This document shows positions 6,035 to 13,532 of a DNA stretch of 15,846 nt, one piece after another. Position 1 is the stretch's first letter. The number at the start of each line of letters is the position of its first letter. The DNA is taken from contig JAEORM010000315.1 of assembly GCA_016840905.1 (NCBI GenBank), forward strand, positions 1 to 15,846. Reading direction: 5' to 3'. The notes under the pieces were generated by a model. The model made no database searches. It saw nothing but the letters and a program-made list of their open reading frames with translations, and was not told the DNA's origin. The stretch is from Candidatus Gerdarchaeota archaeon (GTDB lineage: Archaea > Asgardarchaeota > Heimdallarchaeia > JABLTI01). The position numbers and the translations under genes are program-made.

Positions 6035-7915
6035 ATGAAAGTGAACAAAGTTAAATCAACCGTTATTGTTGGTGTAATCTTAGCATTATTTGTAGTTAGT
6101 GCTTTTGCTACTCAACCAAAAGCAACTAAAGCTGCTGTTGACCCATTCTTTACAATAGTAGCTAAAACAAATAGTGGTGGAGTTAGACCTGACTATCTTA
6201 ACTTCTTAAGACAACACTTAGCAAGAATCGGTATAGATGTAAATGTAATTATACAGGACTGGCCTACTTTTGTAGGAGAATTGATCGCCTTTAGAGATTT
6301 TGATATTTGTTATGTCGGTCTCACTGGAGGCGGTGCGGACCCAGACTTTACTGGTGTCTATGACGAAAACGGTTCCCTCAACTTGTTTGGTTATGATACA
6401 AGCATGGACTGGGATGATACTCTTAATACTGGTCTTAATGAATGGTATATGAAAGAAGGAACACTCATTATGCCTCCCGACTCAGAAGAACGTGTAGAAC
6501 ACTACTGGGCTTGGGAACAATATATGATGGATAAAATTAATCCACTCTTACCAACATTCGCTCCAAAAGCATATGTTTCTCAATGGTCAAACCTTAATGG
6601 TTATAACTATACAGATGGTATCAAACAATCATGGGGTAAAATGTGGTTTGATGGTTCACACACTGGTCAATTAGATACAGATGAATTAGTTATCACTGAT
6701 GCAGCCTGGTCTGATTTGAACCCCTTGTTCCAAGATGACCAATCTTCAAGCTACATTAGCTCAGCTGTTATGGATCCTTTGATCTGGTATGATGCTGATT
6801 TAAGTGCTTGGCCACATATCGCTGATAGTTATTCCTATCTAAATGATACTACAATCCAAATTCACGTTCGTGATGGTATTAAATGGGCAGAAGACCCAGA
6901 TGGTTTATTCCCAACTGAAGAATTAGATATAAGGGACATTTACTTTACCTTCTATGCATGGAAACATGTCTCCAATGACCAACACTTATGGGATTGGATC
7001 GAAGAAATGGAAATTGTTGATGATTATACTATGAAGATCTATGTCGATGCTGATGATACAACTCCAGAGAATGATCCTTATGCTCCATCCTTACCTGCAT
7101 TATCAACAAGAATCTTACCAGAACACTATTTGAACCAAACTCAATTAGCTGATGGTGTAACTCCAGATATATTAGATGATGCATGGAATACCTATGCAAC
7201 CAATGCTTTTGGTTGTGGTCCATTCGAAATTACTGGCTTTACAGAAGGTGTAGAAACCATTCTTACATTAAGAGCCGATTATTGGGGTCTTGATGAAGCA
7301 ATTGTTGGTGCAGCAGCTGCTCCAGAACTCAATTGGGAAGAAAGATTTGGTTATGGTGCTACATTTGATGGTATTCACCAACAAAGAATCAGAATTATTC
7401 CTGATGCACAAACATCTCTTCTAGAATTCAAAGCTGGTAAAGTTGATATCCAAGGCGTAACTCTATTCCCATTGACTCGTGATGAAATGTTGACTGATCC
7501 AGATTTCATAATCCAATCTGATACAACCTTCTCTTATGACTTCTATGGTTATAACATGAGAGAATCCAGAACAGAAATGGGTGATAGAACTCCAAGTGAT
7601 ATCGATCCAACCATTACCAAGGGTCTAGCTCTCAGAAAGGCAATCTCATATGCCGTTGATAGAAATGAAATCAACCAAGTTGTCCACAGAGGAGAATATA
7701 CTCTAACTGACTGGCCTATTTATCCAAAGATGGGTATCTGGTGTAATCCAAACATCATCAGATATAACTTCGATCTTGACAAGGCTAGAGAGTATATGGC
7801 TAAAGCTGGATTTGGAACAACAGAGGATACTCCAGGTTTCACCTTGTTGATCACTCTCTCTTCCATTATGCTAGTTGCTACCGTAGCTGGTATAATTGTT
7901 AAAAAGAAGAAATAA
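6035..7915 (+). CDS. Secreted family-5 solute-binding protein, apparently circularly permuted
   Basis: Surface-anchored substrate-binding protein of the peptide/nickel (DppA/OppA, SBP_bac_5) type, 626 residues. Residues 1-34 form a signal sequence (basic start, hydrophobic 9-25). Residues 36-195 resemble the family's usual C-terminal part: RPDYLNFLRQHLARIGIDVNV, then DFDICYVGLTGGGADPD, then an ERVEHYWAWEQYM helix and NPLLPTFAP. Residues about 205-595 resemble the usual N-terminal and middle part: SDLNPLFQD, a PHIADSYSYLNDTTIQIHVRDGIKWA block, CGPFEITGF, then LALRKAISYAVDRNEI and FDLDKAREYMAKAGFG, where the usual C-terminal part should follow but does not. The protein ends with TPGF (599-602), a hydrophobic helix and KKKK, like archaeal PGF-type sorting signals. 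A strong ribosome binding site fixes the start. No permease or ATPase gene is near. Ligand unknown; oligopeptides or similar are a family-level guess. Confidence 0.88.
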   Translation: MKVNKVKSTVIVGVILALFVVSAFATQPKATKAAVDPFFTIVAKTNSGGVRPDYLNFLRQHLARIGIDVNVIIQDWPTFVGELIAFRDFDICYVGLTGGGADPDFTGVYDENGSLNLFGYDTSMDWDDTLNTGLNEWYMKEGTLIMPPDSEERVEHYWAWEQYMMDKINPLLPTFAPKAYVSQWSNLNGYNYTDGIKQSWGKMWFDGSHTGQLDTDELVITDAAWSDLNPLFQDDQSSSYISSAVMDPLIWYDADLSAWPHIADSYSYLNDTTIQIHVRDGIKWAEDPDGLFPTEELDIRDIYFTFYAWKHVSNDQHLWDWIEEMEIVDDYTMKIYVDADDTTPENDPYAPSLPALSTRILPEHYLNQTQLADGVTPDILDDAWNTYATNAFGCGPFEITGFTEGVETILTLRADYWGLDEAIVGAAAAPELNWEERFGYGATFDGIHQQRIRIIPDAQTSLLEFKAGKVDIQGVTLFPLTRDEMLTDPDFIIQSDTTFSYDFYGYNMRESRTEMGDRTPSDIDPTITKGLALRKAISYAVDRNEINQVVHRGEYTLTDWPIYPKMGIWCNPNIIRYNFDLDKAREYMAKAGFGTTEDTPGFTLLITLSSIMLVATVAGIIVKKKK

Positions 7916-7940
7916 GTAATCAAACAATAAAATCTTCGTA

Positions 7941-7976
7941 GCAGCGGGATTATCCTGCTGCAAAACTCTTTTTTTT
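7941..7976 (+). terminator. Intrinsic-type terminator of the solute-binding protein gene
   Basis: GCAGCGGGA (7941-7949) pairs with TCCTGCTGC (7953-7961) in a 9-bp stem with one G-U pair and a 3-base loop, followed by eight T at 7969-7976. It begins 25 bases after the stop codon and isolates the gene from the tRNA downstream. Confidence 0.75.
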
Positions 7977-8075
7977 CATACCTTTTACTTAAATTTTTAA
8001 AGAGAATTCTTTTTTTGTAGTACAAGAAAGATTTAAAACTAAGTAATTTTTCCAAAGATTGTCGAAAATATTTCT

Positions 8076-8153
8076 GCCCCGATAGTGTAGTTCGGCCAAT
8101 CATTGTAGCCTTTCGAGTTATAGACTCGGGTTCAAATCCCGGTCGGGGCACCA
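8076..8153 (+). tRNA. tRNA-Glu (UUC)
   Basis: A complete cloverleaf folds here. The acceptor stem GCCCCGA (8076-8082) pairs perfectly with TCGGGGC (8143-8149), with discriminator A at 8150 and an encoded CCA at 8151-8153. The D arm has the GTGTAG...CCAATCAT form typical of archaeal Glu tRNA. The anticodon stem 8105-8109/8117-8121 has two G-U pairs around the loop CTTTCGA, giving anticodon TTC at 8112-8114. The T arm is 8126-8130/8138-8142 around TTCAAAT. There is no intron. A T-rich run right after CCA (8155-8164) is a plausible terminator. The weak anticodon stem is the only mildly unusual point. Confidence 0.97.
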
Positions 8154-8215
8154 ATTTTTCTTTTCAAGAAAGATTTTTGTATTGCTTAAGGTTATCTTTT
8201 TACTGGTGCTTATTA

Positions 8216-8596
8216 ATGTCAAAATTAGAGATTTATCCAATAATATTTCGTATTGATGGTGTCGGTGAAGTTGAAGGGGAAATGTATCGTGTGAAAGCTC
8301 CTCAATCTATAGAGAATATTTGGTATGCTTTACCAATAAGTTCTCGAGTAAGGATTCAAGACAATAATCAAGCTCATTTCTTAACTAACATACAAAATAA
8401 AGCAGAACATCCTACATTCAATGTTGAACCTGGAGACATAACCTATCAACCTTTAAGCAAAGCAATTATCGTTTTTTGGGAAAAAACTAAACCTTATGCT
8501 GAAGTAAATATCATTGGTAAAATCACTAAAAATTTTGATCTCTTTAAAACAATGAGAAATTTGTCACGAGTTGTTATTGAAAAATCCGCCAAATAA
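8216..8596 (+). CDS. Cyclophilin-like fold protein (DUF369/TM1367-like)
   Basis: Protein of 126 residues. The pattern of an N-terminal strand, APQSIENIWYALPISSRV, a central block ending in FNVEPGDITYQPLSKAIIVFWEKT and a terminal VNIIGKITKNFDLF fits the small cyclophilin-like domain family found in archaea and bacteria (DUF369/TM1367-like). Peptidyl-prolyl isomerase activity has not generally been established for that family and is not claimed here. The ATG at 8216 is chosen because GGTG at 8205-8208 is properly spaced; the frame is open further upstream to about 8177 without a good signal. No signal peptide is seen, so it is likely cytosolic. It follows the tRNA by about 60 bases and could share its transcript. 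Confidence 0.7.
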   Translation: MSKLEIYPIIFRIDGVGEVEGEMYRVKAPQSIENIWYALPISSRVRIQDNNQAHFLTNIQNKAEHPTFNVEPGDITYQPLSKAIIVFWEKTKPYAEVNIIGKITKNFDLFKTMRNLSRVVIEKSAK

Positions 8597-8615
8597 TCAA
8601 TTTTCTCTCAACTTT

Positions 8616-8804
8616 TTAATCCAAGCGAGTTTTCCAAATAGCTAATCCACAACTTTCACATTCAATCTTTTGTTGATATCCTTCTCGAGAGTAATAAACT
8701 TTCAATAAAAGTTGTTGACCGCAATTCCCACATTTTTCTTCTATTGTTTTGGTTTCCATTAAGACCAAATCTTCATCTTTCACTTTGGAATCTTTAGTAA
8801 ACAT
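8616..8804 (-). CDS. Small zinc-ribbon protein
   Basis: Protein of 62 residues with two CxxC knuckles, CGNC at 25-28 and CESC at 49-52, spaced 20 residues apart, the classical zinc-ribbon layout. A charged, probably flexible N-terminal tail of about 20 residues precedes it. Such mini-proteins bind zinc and often contact nucleic acids or proteins; nothing more specific can be said. AAAGGATT lies about 12 bases upstream of the ATG on the minus strand. It converges on the cyclophilin-like gene and lies downstream of the KaiC-like gene on the same strand, with a hairpin between them. Confidence 0.7.
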   Translation of the reverse strand: MFTKDSKVKDEDLVLMETKTIEEKCGNCGQQLLLKVYYSREGYQQKIECESCGLAIWKTRLD

Positions 8805-8839
8805 GTATACTCAATCCTTTTGCATCAAATAAAATGATA

Positions 8840-8856
8840 ACCGGAAATACTCCGGT
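8840..8856 (-). terminator. Hairpin between the KaiC-like and zinc-ribbon genes
   Basis: ACCGGA (8840-8845) and TCCGGT (8851-8856) form a perfect 6-bp stem with a 5-base loop, 17 bases beyond the stop of the KaiC-like gene. On the minus strand an interrupted T-rich run follows. A weak terminator or a processing site is plausible. Confidence 0.4.
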
Positions 8857-8872
8857 CTCATATTTTTTAGCA

Positions 8873-9604
8873 TTAAACAAATAAGTTTTCAGCTGATAAA
8901 ACCACACAACCATTTTGGGTTAATTCAAAAGGTCGACGAACTAGTTCGTGATTCACTCCCCTCATTTTTCTAATATAAATGCTTCTTACAAGGCGTTGAT
9001 TGATTTCTTGAATATCAAGAACAACTACACCAGACGCCATAAATTCTTCTACTCCATATCGGGAAATCTCTCCACTTTGTGTCATCTCACTTGTTACAAT
9101 AGTAGTACACTTCAAGCTTGACATAACAGCACTTAATTTGAGAATTTCACGACGTATTCTTAATTCGCTTTCTAAGGATAGAGCTAACGCTGTTAAAGAA
9201 TCAATGACGACCCTCTCAGCTCCAAGCTCATCAATCAATGTAATAAGTGTTGTTAGGAGGTCATCTATTTCTAATCTGATGCTATACTTTTCTTGCGATG
9301 CTACACCTGCTCGCATTGAGAATCCATCTACTAAAGCTAAAAGATTTTCTTTTTCCAAACTCTCTAATTTCCAATTATAACTAGCAAAATTTTGTCGAAC
9401 AGTTTTTGGGCTTTCATCAAAAGTTACATAGATTCCTGGATCACCATGATCAAGAATTCCTCTGTAAATATATTGTGTCGCTAAAGTGGTCTTACCTCCA
9501 CCTGCTGGTCCACTAAGAAGTATTGTTCTTCCCTTTGGTAAACCACCATCTAACATTTTATCTAAACCGGGAATTCCAGTTGGTACTCTGGCAATTTCAC
9601 TCAT
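8873..9604 (-). CDS. KaiC-like RecA-superfamily ATPase, single domain
   Basis: Protein of 243 residues. It starts with the family's VPTGIPGLDKMLDGGLPKG block, then Walker A GPAGGGKT at residues 32-39, a YVTFDESP segment carrying the catalytic acidic residue after strand 2, and Walker B RVVIDSLTAL near 128-137. The IVTSEM and YGVEEFMASGVVVL blocks later in the sequence are typical of archaeal single-domain KaiC homologues. These are cytosolic ATPases often linked to signalling or motility; the partner is not evident here. It lacks the second domain of cyanobacterial KaiC. CTCCT at 9616-9620 (AGGAG on the coding strand) is the ribosome binding site, spaced a little wide. The gene lies 69 bases after mfnE on the same strand and may be a distal member of the mfn transcript or have its own promoter. 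Confidence 0.9.
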   Translation of the reverse strand: MSEIARVPTGIPGLDKMLDGGLPKGRTILLSGPAGGGKTTLATQYIYRGILDHGDPGIYVTFDESPKTVRQNFASYNWKLESLEKENLLALVDGFSMRAGVASQEKYSIRLEIDDLLTTLITLIDELGAERVVIDSLTALALSLESELRIRREILKLSAVMSSLKCTTIVTSEMTQSGEISRYGVEEFMASGVVVLDIQEINQRLVRSIYIRKMRGVNHELVRRPFELTQNGCVVLSAENLFV

Positions 9605-9673
9605 TGTATAATTTACTCCTAGTGTTATTTAATTCTAGTAAATAAAATTCTTATGTTTGTAGTATTTTTTCTC

Positions 9674-10348
9674 TTAACTTAAAATTTCTGTTGATATTGT
9701 TGATTTTTCAGTTAAAATTGCTTCAACTCTGTCAACTTGGAAACCATTAATGATAAATGCAGTAATATTTTTCTTTTTCAATAACTCAGGCGTTAATGGA
9801 TCCAATGGACTTTTATTCATTTCTTTCAATTCATCACAAGTAATTTGTGAGATAAGATGCCTATTTTTTATTATACCATCTATATCTTTTAGGAAAATTA
9901 TCCTCTTAATTCCTAGATATGAAGCTATTTCACAAGCAATAGAATCGCTTGTAGTATTCCAAGAATGTTCCAATTTGCTTTCATTATAAGTAAAATCTAG
10001 AACAGATAAAATTGGAATTTTATTCAAAGAATTTACTTGTGTTGGTTTAAATTTCATAACATTTACTATAATTGAGTTTGGAATAATTTCCTTCAATAAT
10101 AGTCCATGTTGTTCTATTGCATGTATAGCCATCCAATGAGCAGTATCACCTGTAAATGGTAGTTTTTTTTGAATTTTGCGTATTGATTCAGCAAATATGC
10201 CACCACCAGGAACAATTATAAAATTTCGTTTTGTAAAAAATAATTTACTTAAAATTTCACCAAGTTGGTTTATTTGTTGTTTGGTTCCGCGTTCGGTTAT
10301 TGATCCTCCAAATTTAATCACAGTAGTTATTTTTTCTTTTATAGTCAT
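9674..10348 (-). CDS. mfnE: [5-(aminomethyl)furan-3-yl]methyl phosphate kinase (methanofuran)
   Basis: Amino-acid-kinase-fold enzyme of 224 residues. MfnE phosphorylates the aminomethylfuran phosphate to the diphosphate used to build methanofuran. Visible are VIKFGGS near residues 10-16, VPGGGIFAES near 46-55, the HSWNTTSDS block near 128-136 that is characteristic of this subfamily, KDIDGI near 154-159, and a C-terminal NGFQVDRV. These match archaeal MfnE (MJ0840-type) better than acetylglutamate, aspartate or isopentenyl phosphate kinases. Neighbours strengthen the call: mfnF lies 27 bases upstream and mfnD beyond it, all on the minus strand, forming a probable operon. It starts at the ATG at 10348. 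Confidence 0.9.
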   Translation of the reverse strand: MTIKEKITTVIKFGGSITERGTKQQINQLGEILSKLFFTKRNFIIVPGGGIFAESIRKIQKKLPFTGDTAHWMAIHAIEQHGLLLKEIIPNSIIVNVMKFKPTQVNSLNKIPILSVLDFTYNESKLEHSWNTTSDSIACEIASYLGIKRIIFLKDIDGIIKNRHLISQITCDELKEMNKSPLDPLTPELLKKKNITAFIINGFQVDRVEAILTEKSTISTEILS

Positions 10349-10375
10349 ATTTATTCCCCAATTTAAAATGAATGT

Positions 10376-11437
10376 CTATAGATAATCTTCAATAAAAAGC
10401 ATAATTAAAGCATAAACACCAAAACAATTGTGAGTTTTTTCGTCAAATATTTCATTTGATATAATTTCTTCATAAAAACCATTCATACGAATTAATGGAA
10501 TACCTAAAGGCAGTGCACCTGAACCAGTCAAAATAATTTGTGGTTTTAATTGGAATCTATTGTAATAATCATCTAAAACAACATTAAATGATTTTGATAG
10601 TTGTTCAAGATGTTTTCTTTGTAGTTGTTTTGCTATATCTAAAATTTCTTTTTCTGATAATTGATTAACATCTGAACAAATTATTCTTGAAAGTCTCGCT
10701 AATGAATTTTCTTTGGTTACAGGTTTCCCATCAGCTGTTTCTACAGTAAAATCTTCTTCAGAAATAGAACCAAGGAGGTAATAGATATCTCCTGTTGTTG
10801 CAAATAATTCGCTAGCTAAAGGAACAATTTTTGCATTTAATTTAATTTCATGTGCTAACGCAATGATATTTGTTCGTAATAACCCTGAGTAAATTAATTC
10901 ATTACTAATTAACCGTTCGAGATCATTTTTTCCTTGAGAAACTACTTTGCTTTCAAATATAGGTATCAAATCTGTTGTTGTTGAACCAATATCTATTAAT
11001 ATTGCATTTGGAATTTTTTTCCCTAAAAAAGCTGCTGTAGCAACCCAATTTGATGCTGCAACAGTGAGCCAATTTTCTTCACCTTCTTGAGATGGTACGA
11101 ACTTATTTTGAACATCAAATATCATTGGTGAGTGGGTGGTGAAAACTTGTGAAATATAAGAGCAAATTGTTTTAATACCTTCTTTTTTTGTTTGAAAACA
11201 ATCTGCTAGCTCTGCAGTAGTTACAAACACAACATTGGTAATATCTCCATAAAGATTCTCAAGTTCATCCTTCAAGTTCAACAAAAATTGAGGATACTCA
11301 TTATTTCTTTTCCAAAAAGGGAAATACTTTGATTCTGCTACTAGAACTTCTGAAATATTTTCATGTGATTTGAACAAAACGTATTTTGTATTTGCTCCAC
11401 CAATGTCTAAACCTAGAATTATATTCATCCTACTCAT
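10376..11437 (-). CDS. mfnF: Methanofuran condensing enzyme MfnF (H4MPT-linked C1 pathway ASKHA protein)
   Basis: Protein of 353 residues with the actin/hexokinase-type fold of the hydantoinase-like 'H4MPT-linked C1 transfer pathway' family. MfnF joins aminomethylfuran diphosphate to gamma-glutamyltyramine, forming the ether-linked core of methanofuran. The phosphate-binding motif LGLDIGGANTKYVLF is at the N-terminus, VFVTTAELAD follows near residue 68, a second LIDIGSTTTDLIPIFES motif is near the middle, and TGSGALPLGIPLI is near the C-terminus. The ATG at 11437 directly abuts the TAA of mfnD (TAAATG), so translation is probably coupled; an ATG at 11428 is an alternative that begins closer to the conserved strand. 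mfnE follows 27 bases downstream. Confidence 0.88.
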   Translation of the reverse strand: MSRMNIILGLDIGGANTKYVLFKSHENISEVLVAESKYFPFWKRNNEYPQFLLNLKDELENLYGDITNVVFVTTAELADCFQTKKEGIKTICSYISQVFTTHSPMIFDVQNKFVPSQEGEENWLTVAASNWVATAAFLGKKIPNAILIDIGSTTTDLIPIFESKVVSQGKNDLERLISNELIYSGLLRTNIIALAHEIKLNAKIVPLASELFATTGDIYYLLGSISEEDFTVETADGKPVTKENSLARLSRIICSDVNQLSEKEILDIAKQLQRKHLEQLSKSFNVVLDDYYNRFQLKPQIILTGSGALPLGIPLIRMNGFYEEIISNEIFDEKTHNCFGVYALIMLFIEDYL

Positions 11438-12706
11438 TTAATATCTAGTTATGAATTCATTCTTTAATTTATTTGATAAAGCAGCTAATTTCACATTAAA
11501 ATTTCTATTAGCTTTTTTAGTATTCTTTCCTGAACCTCTAATTAAGGAATAAATATTTACTCCATCAAAGCTAATTGGTGGTGTAATAATAGAAGGATCA
11601 TCAGTTAATCCTACATAAAATTGTTGTTTTGGTATGTGTGGTAAAGAGAATTTTGCTTTTGCAAAATAAGTAACATCAAATAGCTTTACAGGATAATGTT
11701 CACCAGAAATCGGCATCAAATTGATTGGTTTATTGGTTTGATTCATCAAACCACAAATAGGAGTTGTTACTCGAGGATTTATCTCTATTAGGTATATTTC
11801 TCTATTTTGTTCATCTGTTCTTGATACAATCAAGTCTATACCAATAAATCCACGTAAACCATCTATCTTTGAAAGGAATTCTGAGCAAAATGCAATAACA
11901 TCTTTGGCTAAAAAATATTTTACATTAGTAATTCCTCCTAGATATTCCGATTTATCATTACCTAATGAGATGATTTGTTCATTGATTGATAATAAATCAA
12001 TTTGACCATTCCACACATATGCAGTTACACTCAAATTATCCCCAAAGATAAATTCTTGAACCAATGTTATTCCTTGATGGCTTTCTTTTAATGTGCTATA
12101 CAATTGTTCTTGTGTTCGACATAATTTAATTCCATCACAAGCAACACCATCATTTGGTTTCAATATCACAGGATAATTTAACTCCCATTTTTGAAGCTGC
12201 CCAATACCATCAATTCTTTTTATTGCTTGGTTTTTAGCTATTAGCGAGCAAGAACCATCTTCTGCAATTTTAATCGTTTTAGGAAAATTGAAGCCATTTT
12301 TTGAACAAAATTCATAGACTAGACTTTTATTTGTAGCAAAATCTATACAATTGGTATCGCAATTTAAACTACAAGAAGGAGAATTAGAATACTCATTAAT
12401 GATATTTGAGAGAAGATTGTTTGTTCCAGGAGCAATTACTAAGAAATAATCATTCTTTTGTAGTAATTTTTTTCCTTCCTCAATAAAAGATTCATTAGAT
12501 GATATTTTCTCTAGATGATCAAATTCTAAAAAATTCGAAAGAAATTTGAGACGTTTATCAAGTGTGATAGTAATTTCAAGACCAAGTTTTTTACAATTCT
12601 TGGTTAAAACTCTTAACATCCCAAATCCTTCTACCAATAAACCTGCATCTAGATTTTGGTTGGATAAACCGCCACCGGAAATAAATTCTTGTATAAAGAT
12701 CCTCAT
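11438..12706 (-). CDS. mfnD: Tyramine--L-glutamate ligase, ATP-grasp (methanofuran)
   Basis: ATP-grasp ligase of 422 residues. MfnD couples tyramine to the gamma-carboxyl of glutamate with ATP, an early step of methanofuran assembly. The N-terminal EFISGGGL and LLVEGFGML blocks are typical of the family (COG1821). The ATP-grasp core shows YPVILKPNDGVACDGIKL, LVQEFIFGDNLSVTAYV and the metal-binding GFIGIDLIV / YLIEINPRVTTPI segment. It appears longer than the methanogen enzyme, with roughly 100 residues after the metal-binding motif; more glutamate additions or a different tail specificity cannot be judged. It is first in the probable mfnD-mfnF-mfnE operon and divergent, across 72 bases, from the TusA-like gene. 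The ATG is at 12706. Confidence 0.88.
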   Translation of the reverse strand: MRIFIQEFISGGGLSNQNLDAGLLVEGFGMLRVLTKNCKKLGLEITITLDKRLKFLSNFLEFDHLEKISSNESFIEEGKKLLQKNDYFLVIAPGTNNLLSNIINEYSNSPSCSLNCDTNCIDFATNKSLVYEFCSKNGFNFPKTIKIAEDGSCSLIAKNQAIKRIDGIGQLQKWELNYPVILKPNDGVACDGIKLCRTQEQLYSTLKESHQGITLVQEFIFGDNLSVTAYVWNGQIDLLSINEQIISLGNDKSEYLGGITNVKYFLAKDVIAFCSEFLSKIDGLRGFIGIDLIVSRTDEQNREIYLIEINPRVTTPICGLMNQTNKPINLMPISGEHYPVKLFDVTYFAKAKFSLPHIPKQQFYVGLTDDPSIITPPISFDGVNIYSLIRGSGKNTKKANRNFNVKLAALSNKLKNEFITRY

Positions 12707-12778
12707 TTAGAGTATCTAGAACGATTACTTTTGTAAATGTTTTTAATAACTGTGTTAATTATAGTGTACGAGAATAAA
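12707..12778. promoter_or_regulatory. Divergent promoter region, mfn operon and tusA-like/ptpS pair
   Basis: These 72 bases separate two divergent transcripts of the same cofactor island. GTTTTTAATAAC at about 12739-12750 reads as an A/T box on both strands and could serve as TATA element for either direction. Co-regulation of methanofuran and pterin genes is suggested by position only. Confidence 0.35.
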
Positions 12779-13024
12779 ATGTCTGATGAAAAAGAAGTAC
12801 TTGTTGCAGAATATGATTATACAGGAATGCCATGTTCAGAAATTCGTTTATTATTAACTGATATGATTAAGCAAATAAAGATAGGTCAAATAATAAAATT
12901 TACCACTGATGAACCTGATGCAATAATTTATGCGAAAAAATGGTGCCGTATGCATAAGCAAGAATTGTTCTTATCAGAAGAAAAGGGTACTTTATCAACA
13001 ATTTACATAAAACGATTAGAATAA
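12779..13024 (+). CDS. TusA/SirA-like protein with altered CPxP motif
   Basis: Protein of 81 residues, the usual TusA length. A first strand YDYTGMPCSEI is followed by a helix, IGQIIKFTTDEPDAIIYAKKWCRMHKQEL and a terminal IYIKR strand, the alpha-beta sandwich pattern of sulfur-carrier TusA/SirA/YeeD proteins. The sulfur-bearing cysteine is kept (C19), but the family CPxP is CSEI here, so both prolines are lost. A second cysteine occurs in KKWC. It may be a divergent sulfur or selenium carrier or a non-catalytic relative. The ATG at 12779 was preferred over the longer open frame from 12737 because homology begins just after it. The PTPS gene follows after 19 bases on the same strand, so the two likely form an operon. 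Confidence 0.75.
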   Translation: MSDEKEVLVAEYDYTGMPCSEIRLLLTDMIKQIKIGQIIKFTTDEPDAIIYAKKWCRMHKQELFLSEEKGTLSTIYIKRLE

Positions 13025-13043
13025 CTTGTGGATAGAAAAAATA

Positions 13044-13526
13044 ATGAGCTATCGATTGATTCAAGGAAACCTAAGCTTCAAATTTGCAGCAGCTCATTTT
13101 GTACTTGGGGAAACTGGTTGTGAAAGATTACATGGGCATAATTACTTAGTTGAAGTGCAGATTTTTGGCGAACAAAATCCTCAAAAGGATTTAGTTGTCG
13201 ATTTTCTTGAATTGAAACCTTTTGTGAGGCAATATGTTGAGGAGTTTGATCATAAAATACTTCTACCAACTGAAAATCCGAATCTGCAAATTACCGAGGA
13301 GAATAATGAATTATTTGTTATCTTTGTTCCAAAAAATAAACAGTATATTTTTCCAAAAAGTGATGTTTGTTTAATTCCGATAAAAAATACTACTGTAGAG
13401 GAATTTGCTCGATTATTAGCTGAGAGACTTCAAGGTTTATTTGATAGGTATTCCAACATAGAAGCTATAGAAGTAGGTGTTTTTGAATATAAAGGCCAAG
13501 GGTGTTGGAAAAAAATTACTCGTTAA
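13044..13526 (+). CDS. 6-pyruvoyl-tetrahydropterin synthase/QueD family protein (CExxHGH type)
   Basis: Protein of 160 residues of the T-fold PTPS family. The zinc ligands are H18, H30 and H32, the last two in the CERLHGH motif (C26, E27). FDHKILLP near the middle and GVFEYKG at the C-terminus carry the usual catalytic His/Asp and pterin-anchoring Glu. The combination CExxHGH contains both the Cys of QueD-type enzymes and the Glu of the PTPS-III type, which releases 6-hydroxymethyl-dihydropterin from dihydroneopterin. It may therefore replace the MptD aldolase of methanopterin synthesis, make the archaeosine precursor, or do both. The convergent mptE neighbour supports the pterin role. The ATG at 13044 is chosen, with GTGGAT upstream at 13028-13033; a TTG at 13026 would add six residues. 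Confidence 0.9.
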   Translation: MSYRLIQGNLSFKFAAAHFVLGETGCERLHGHNYLVEVQIFGEQNPQKDLVVDFLELKPFVRQYVEEFDHKILLPTENPNLQITEENNELFVIFVPKNKQYIFPKSDVCLIPIKNTTVEEFARLLAERLQGLFDRYSNIEAIEVGVFEYKGQGCWKKITR

Positions 13527-13532
13527 TTATTA

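Noticed and set aside
6035..8075. Search for the permease and ATPase partners of the solute-binding protein
   Set aside because: No permease or ABC ATPase gene lies on either side; a strong terminator and a tRNA follow, so no transporter operon can be claimed here.
8076..8153. Possible tRNA intron because of the weak anticodon stem
   Set aside because: The 5-bp stem closes with two G-U pairs around a normal 7-base loop, and the length fits an intronless tRNA-Glu.
7720..8154. Minus-strand open frame covering the end of the solute-binding gene and the tRNA, beginning MVPRPGFEPES
   Set aside because: This peptide is the well-known spurious translation of a tRNA's complementary strand, and the rest is antisense to a strong gene and its terminator.
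9138..9380. Plus-strand 80-codon frame inside the KaiC-like gene
   Set aside because: Antisense to a gene with intact Walker motifs, with no own ribosome binding site.
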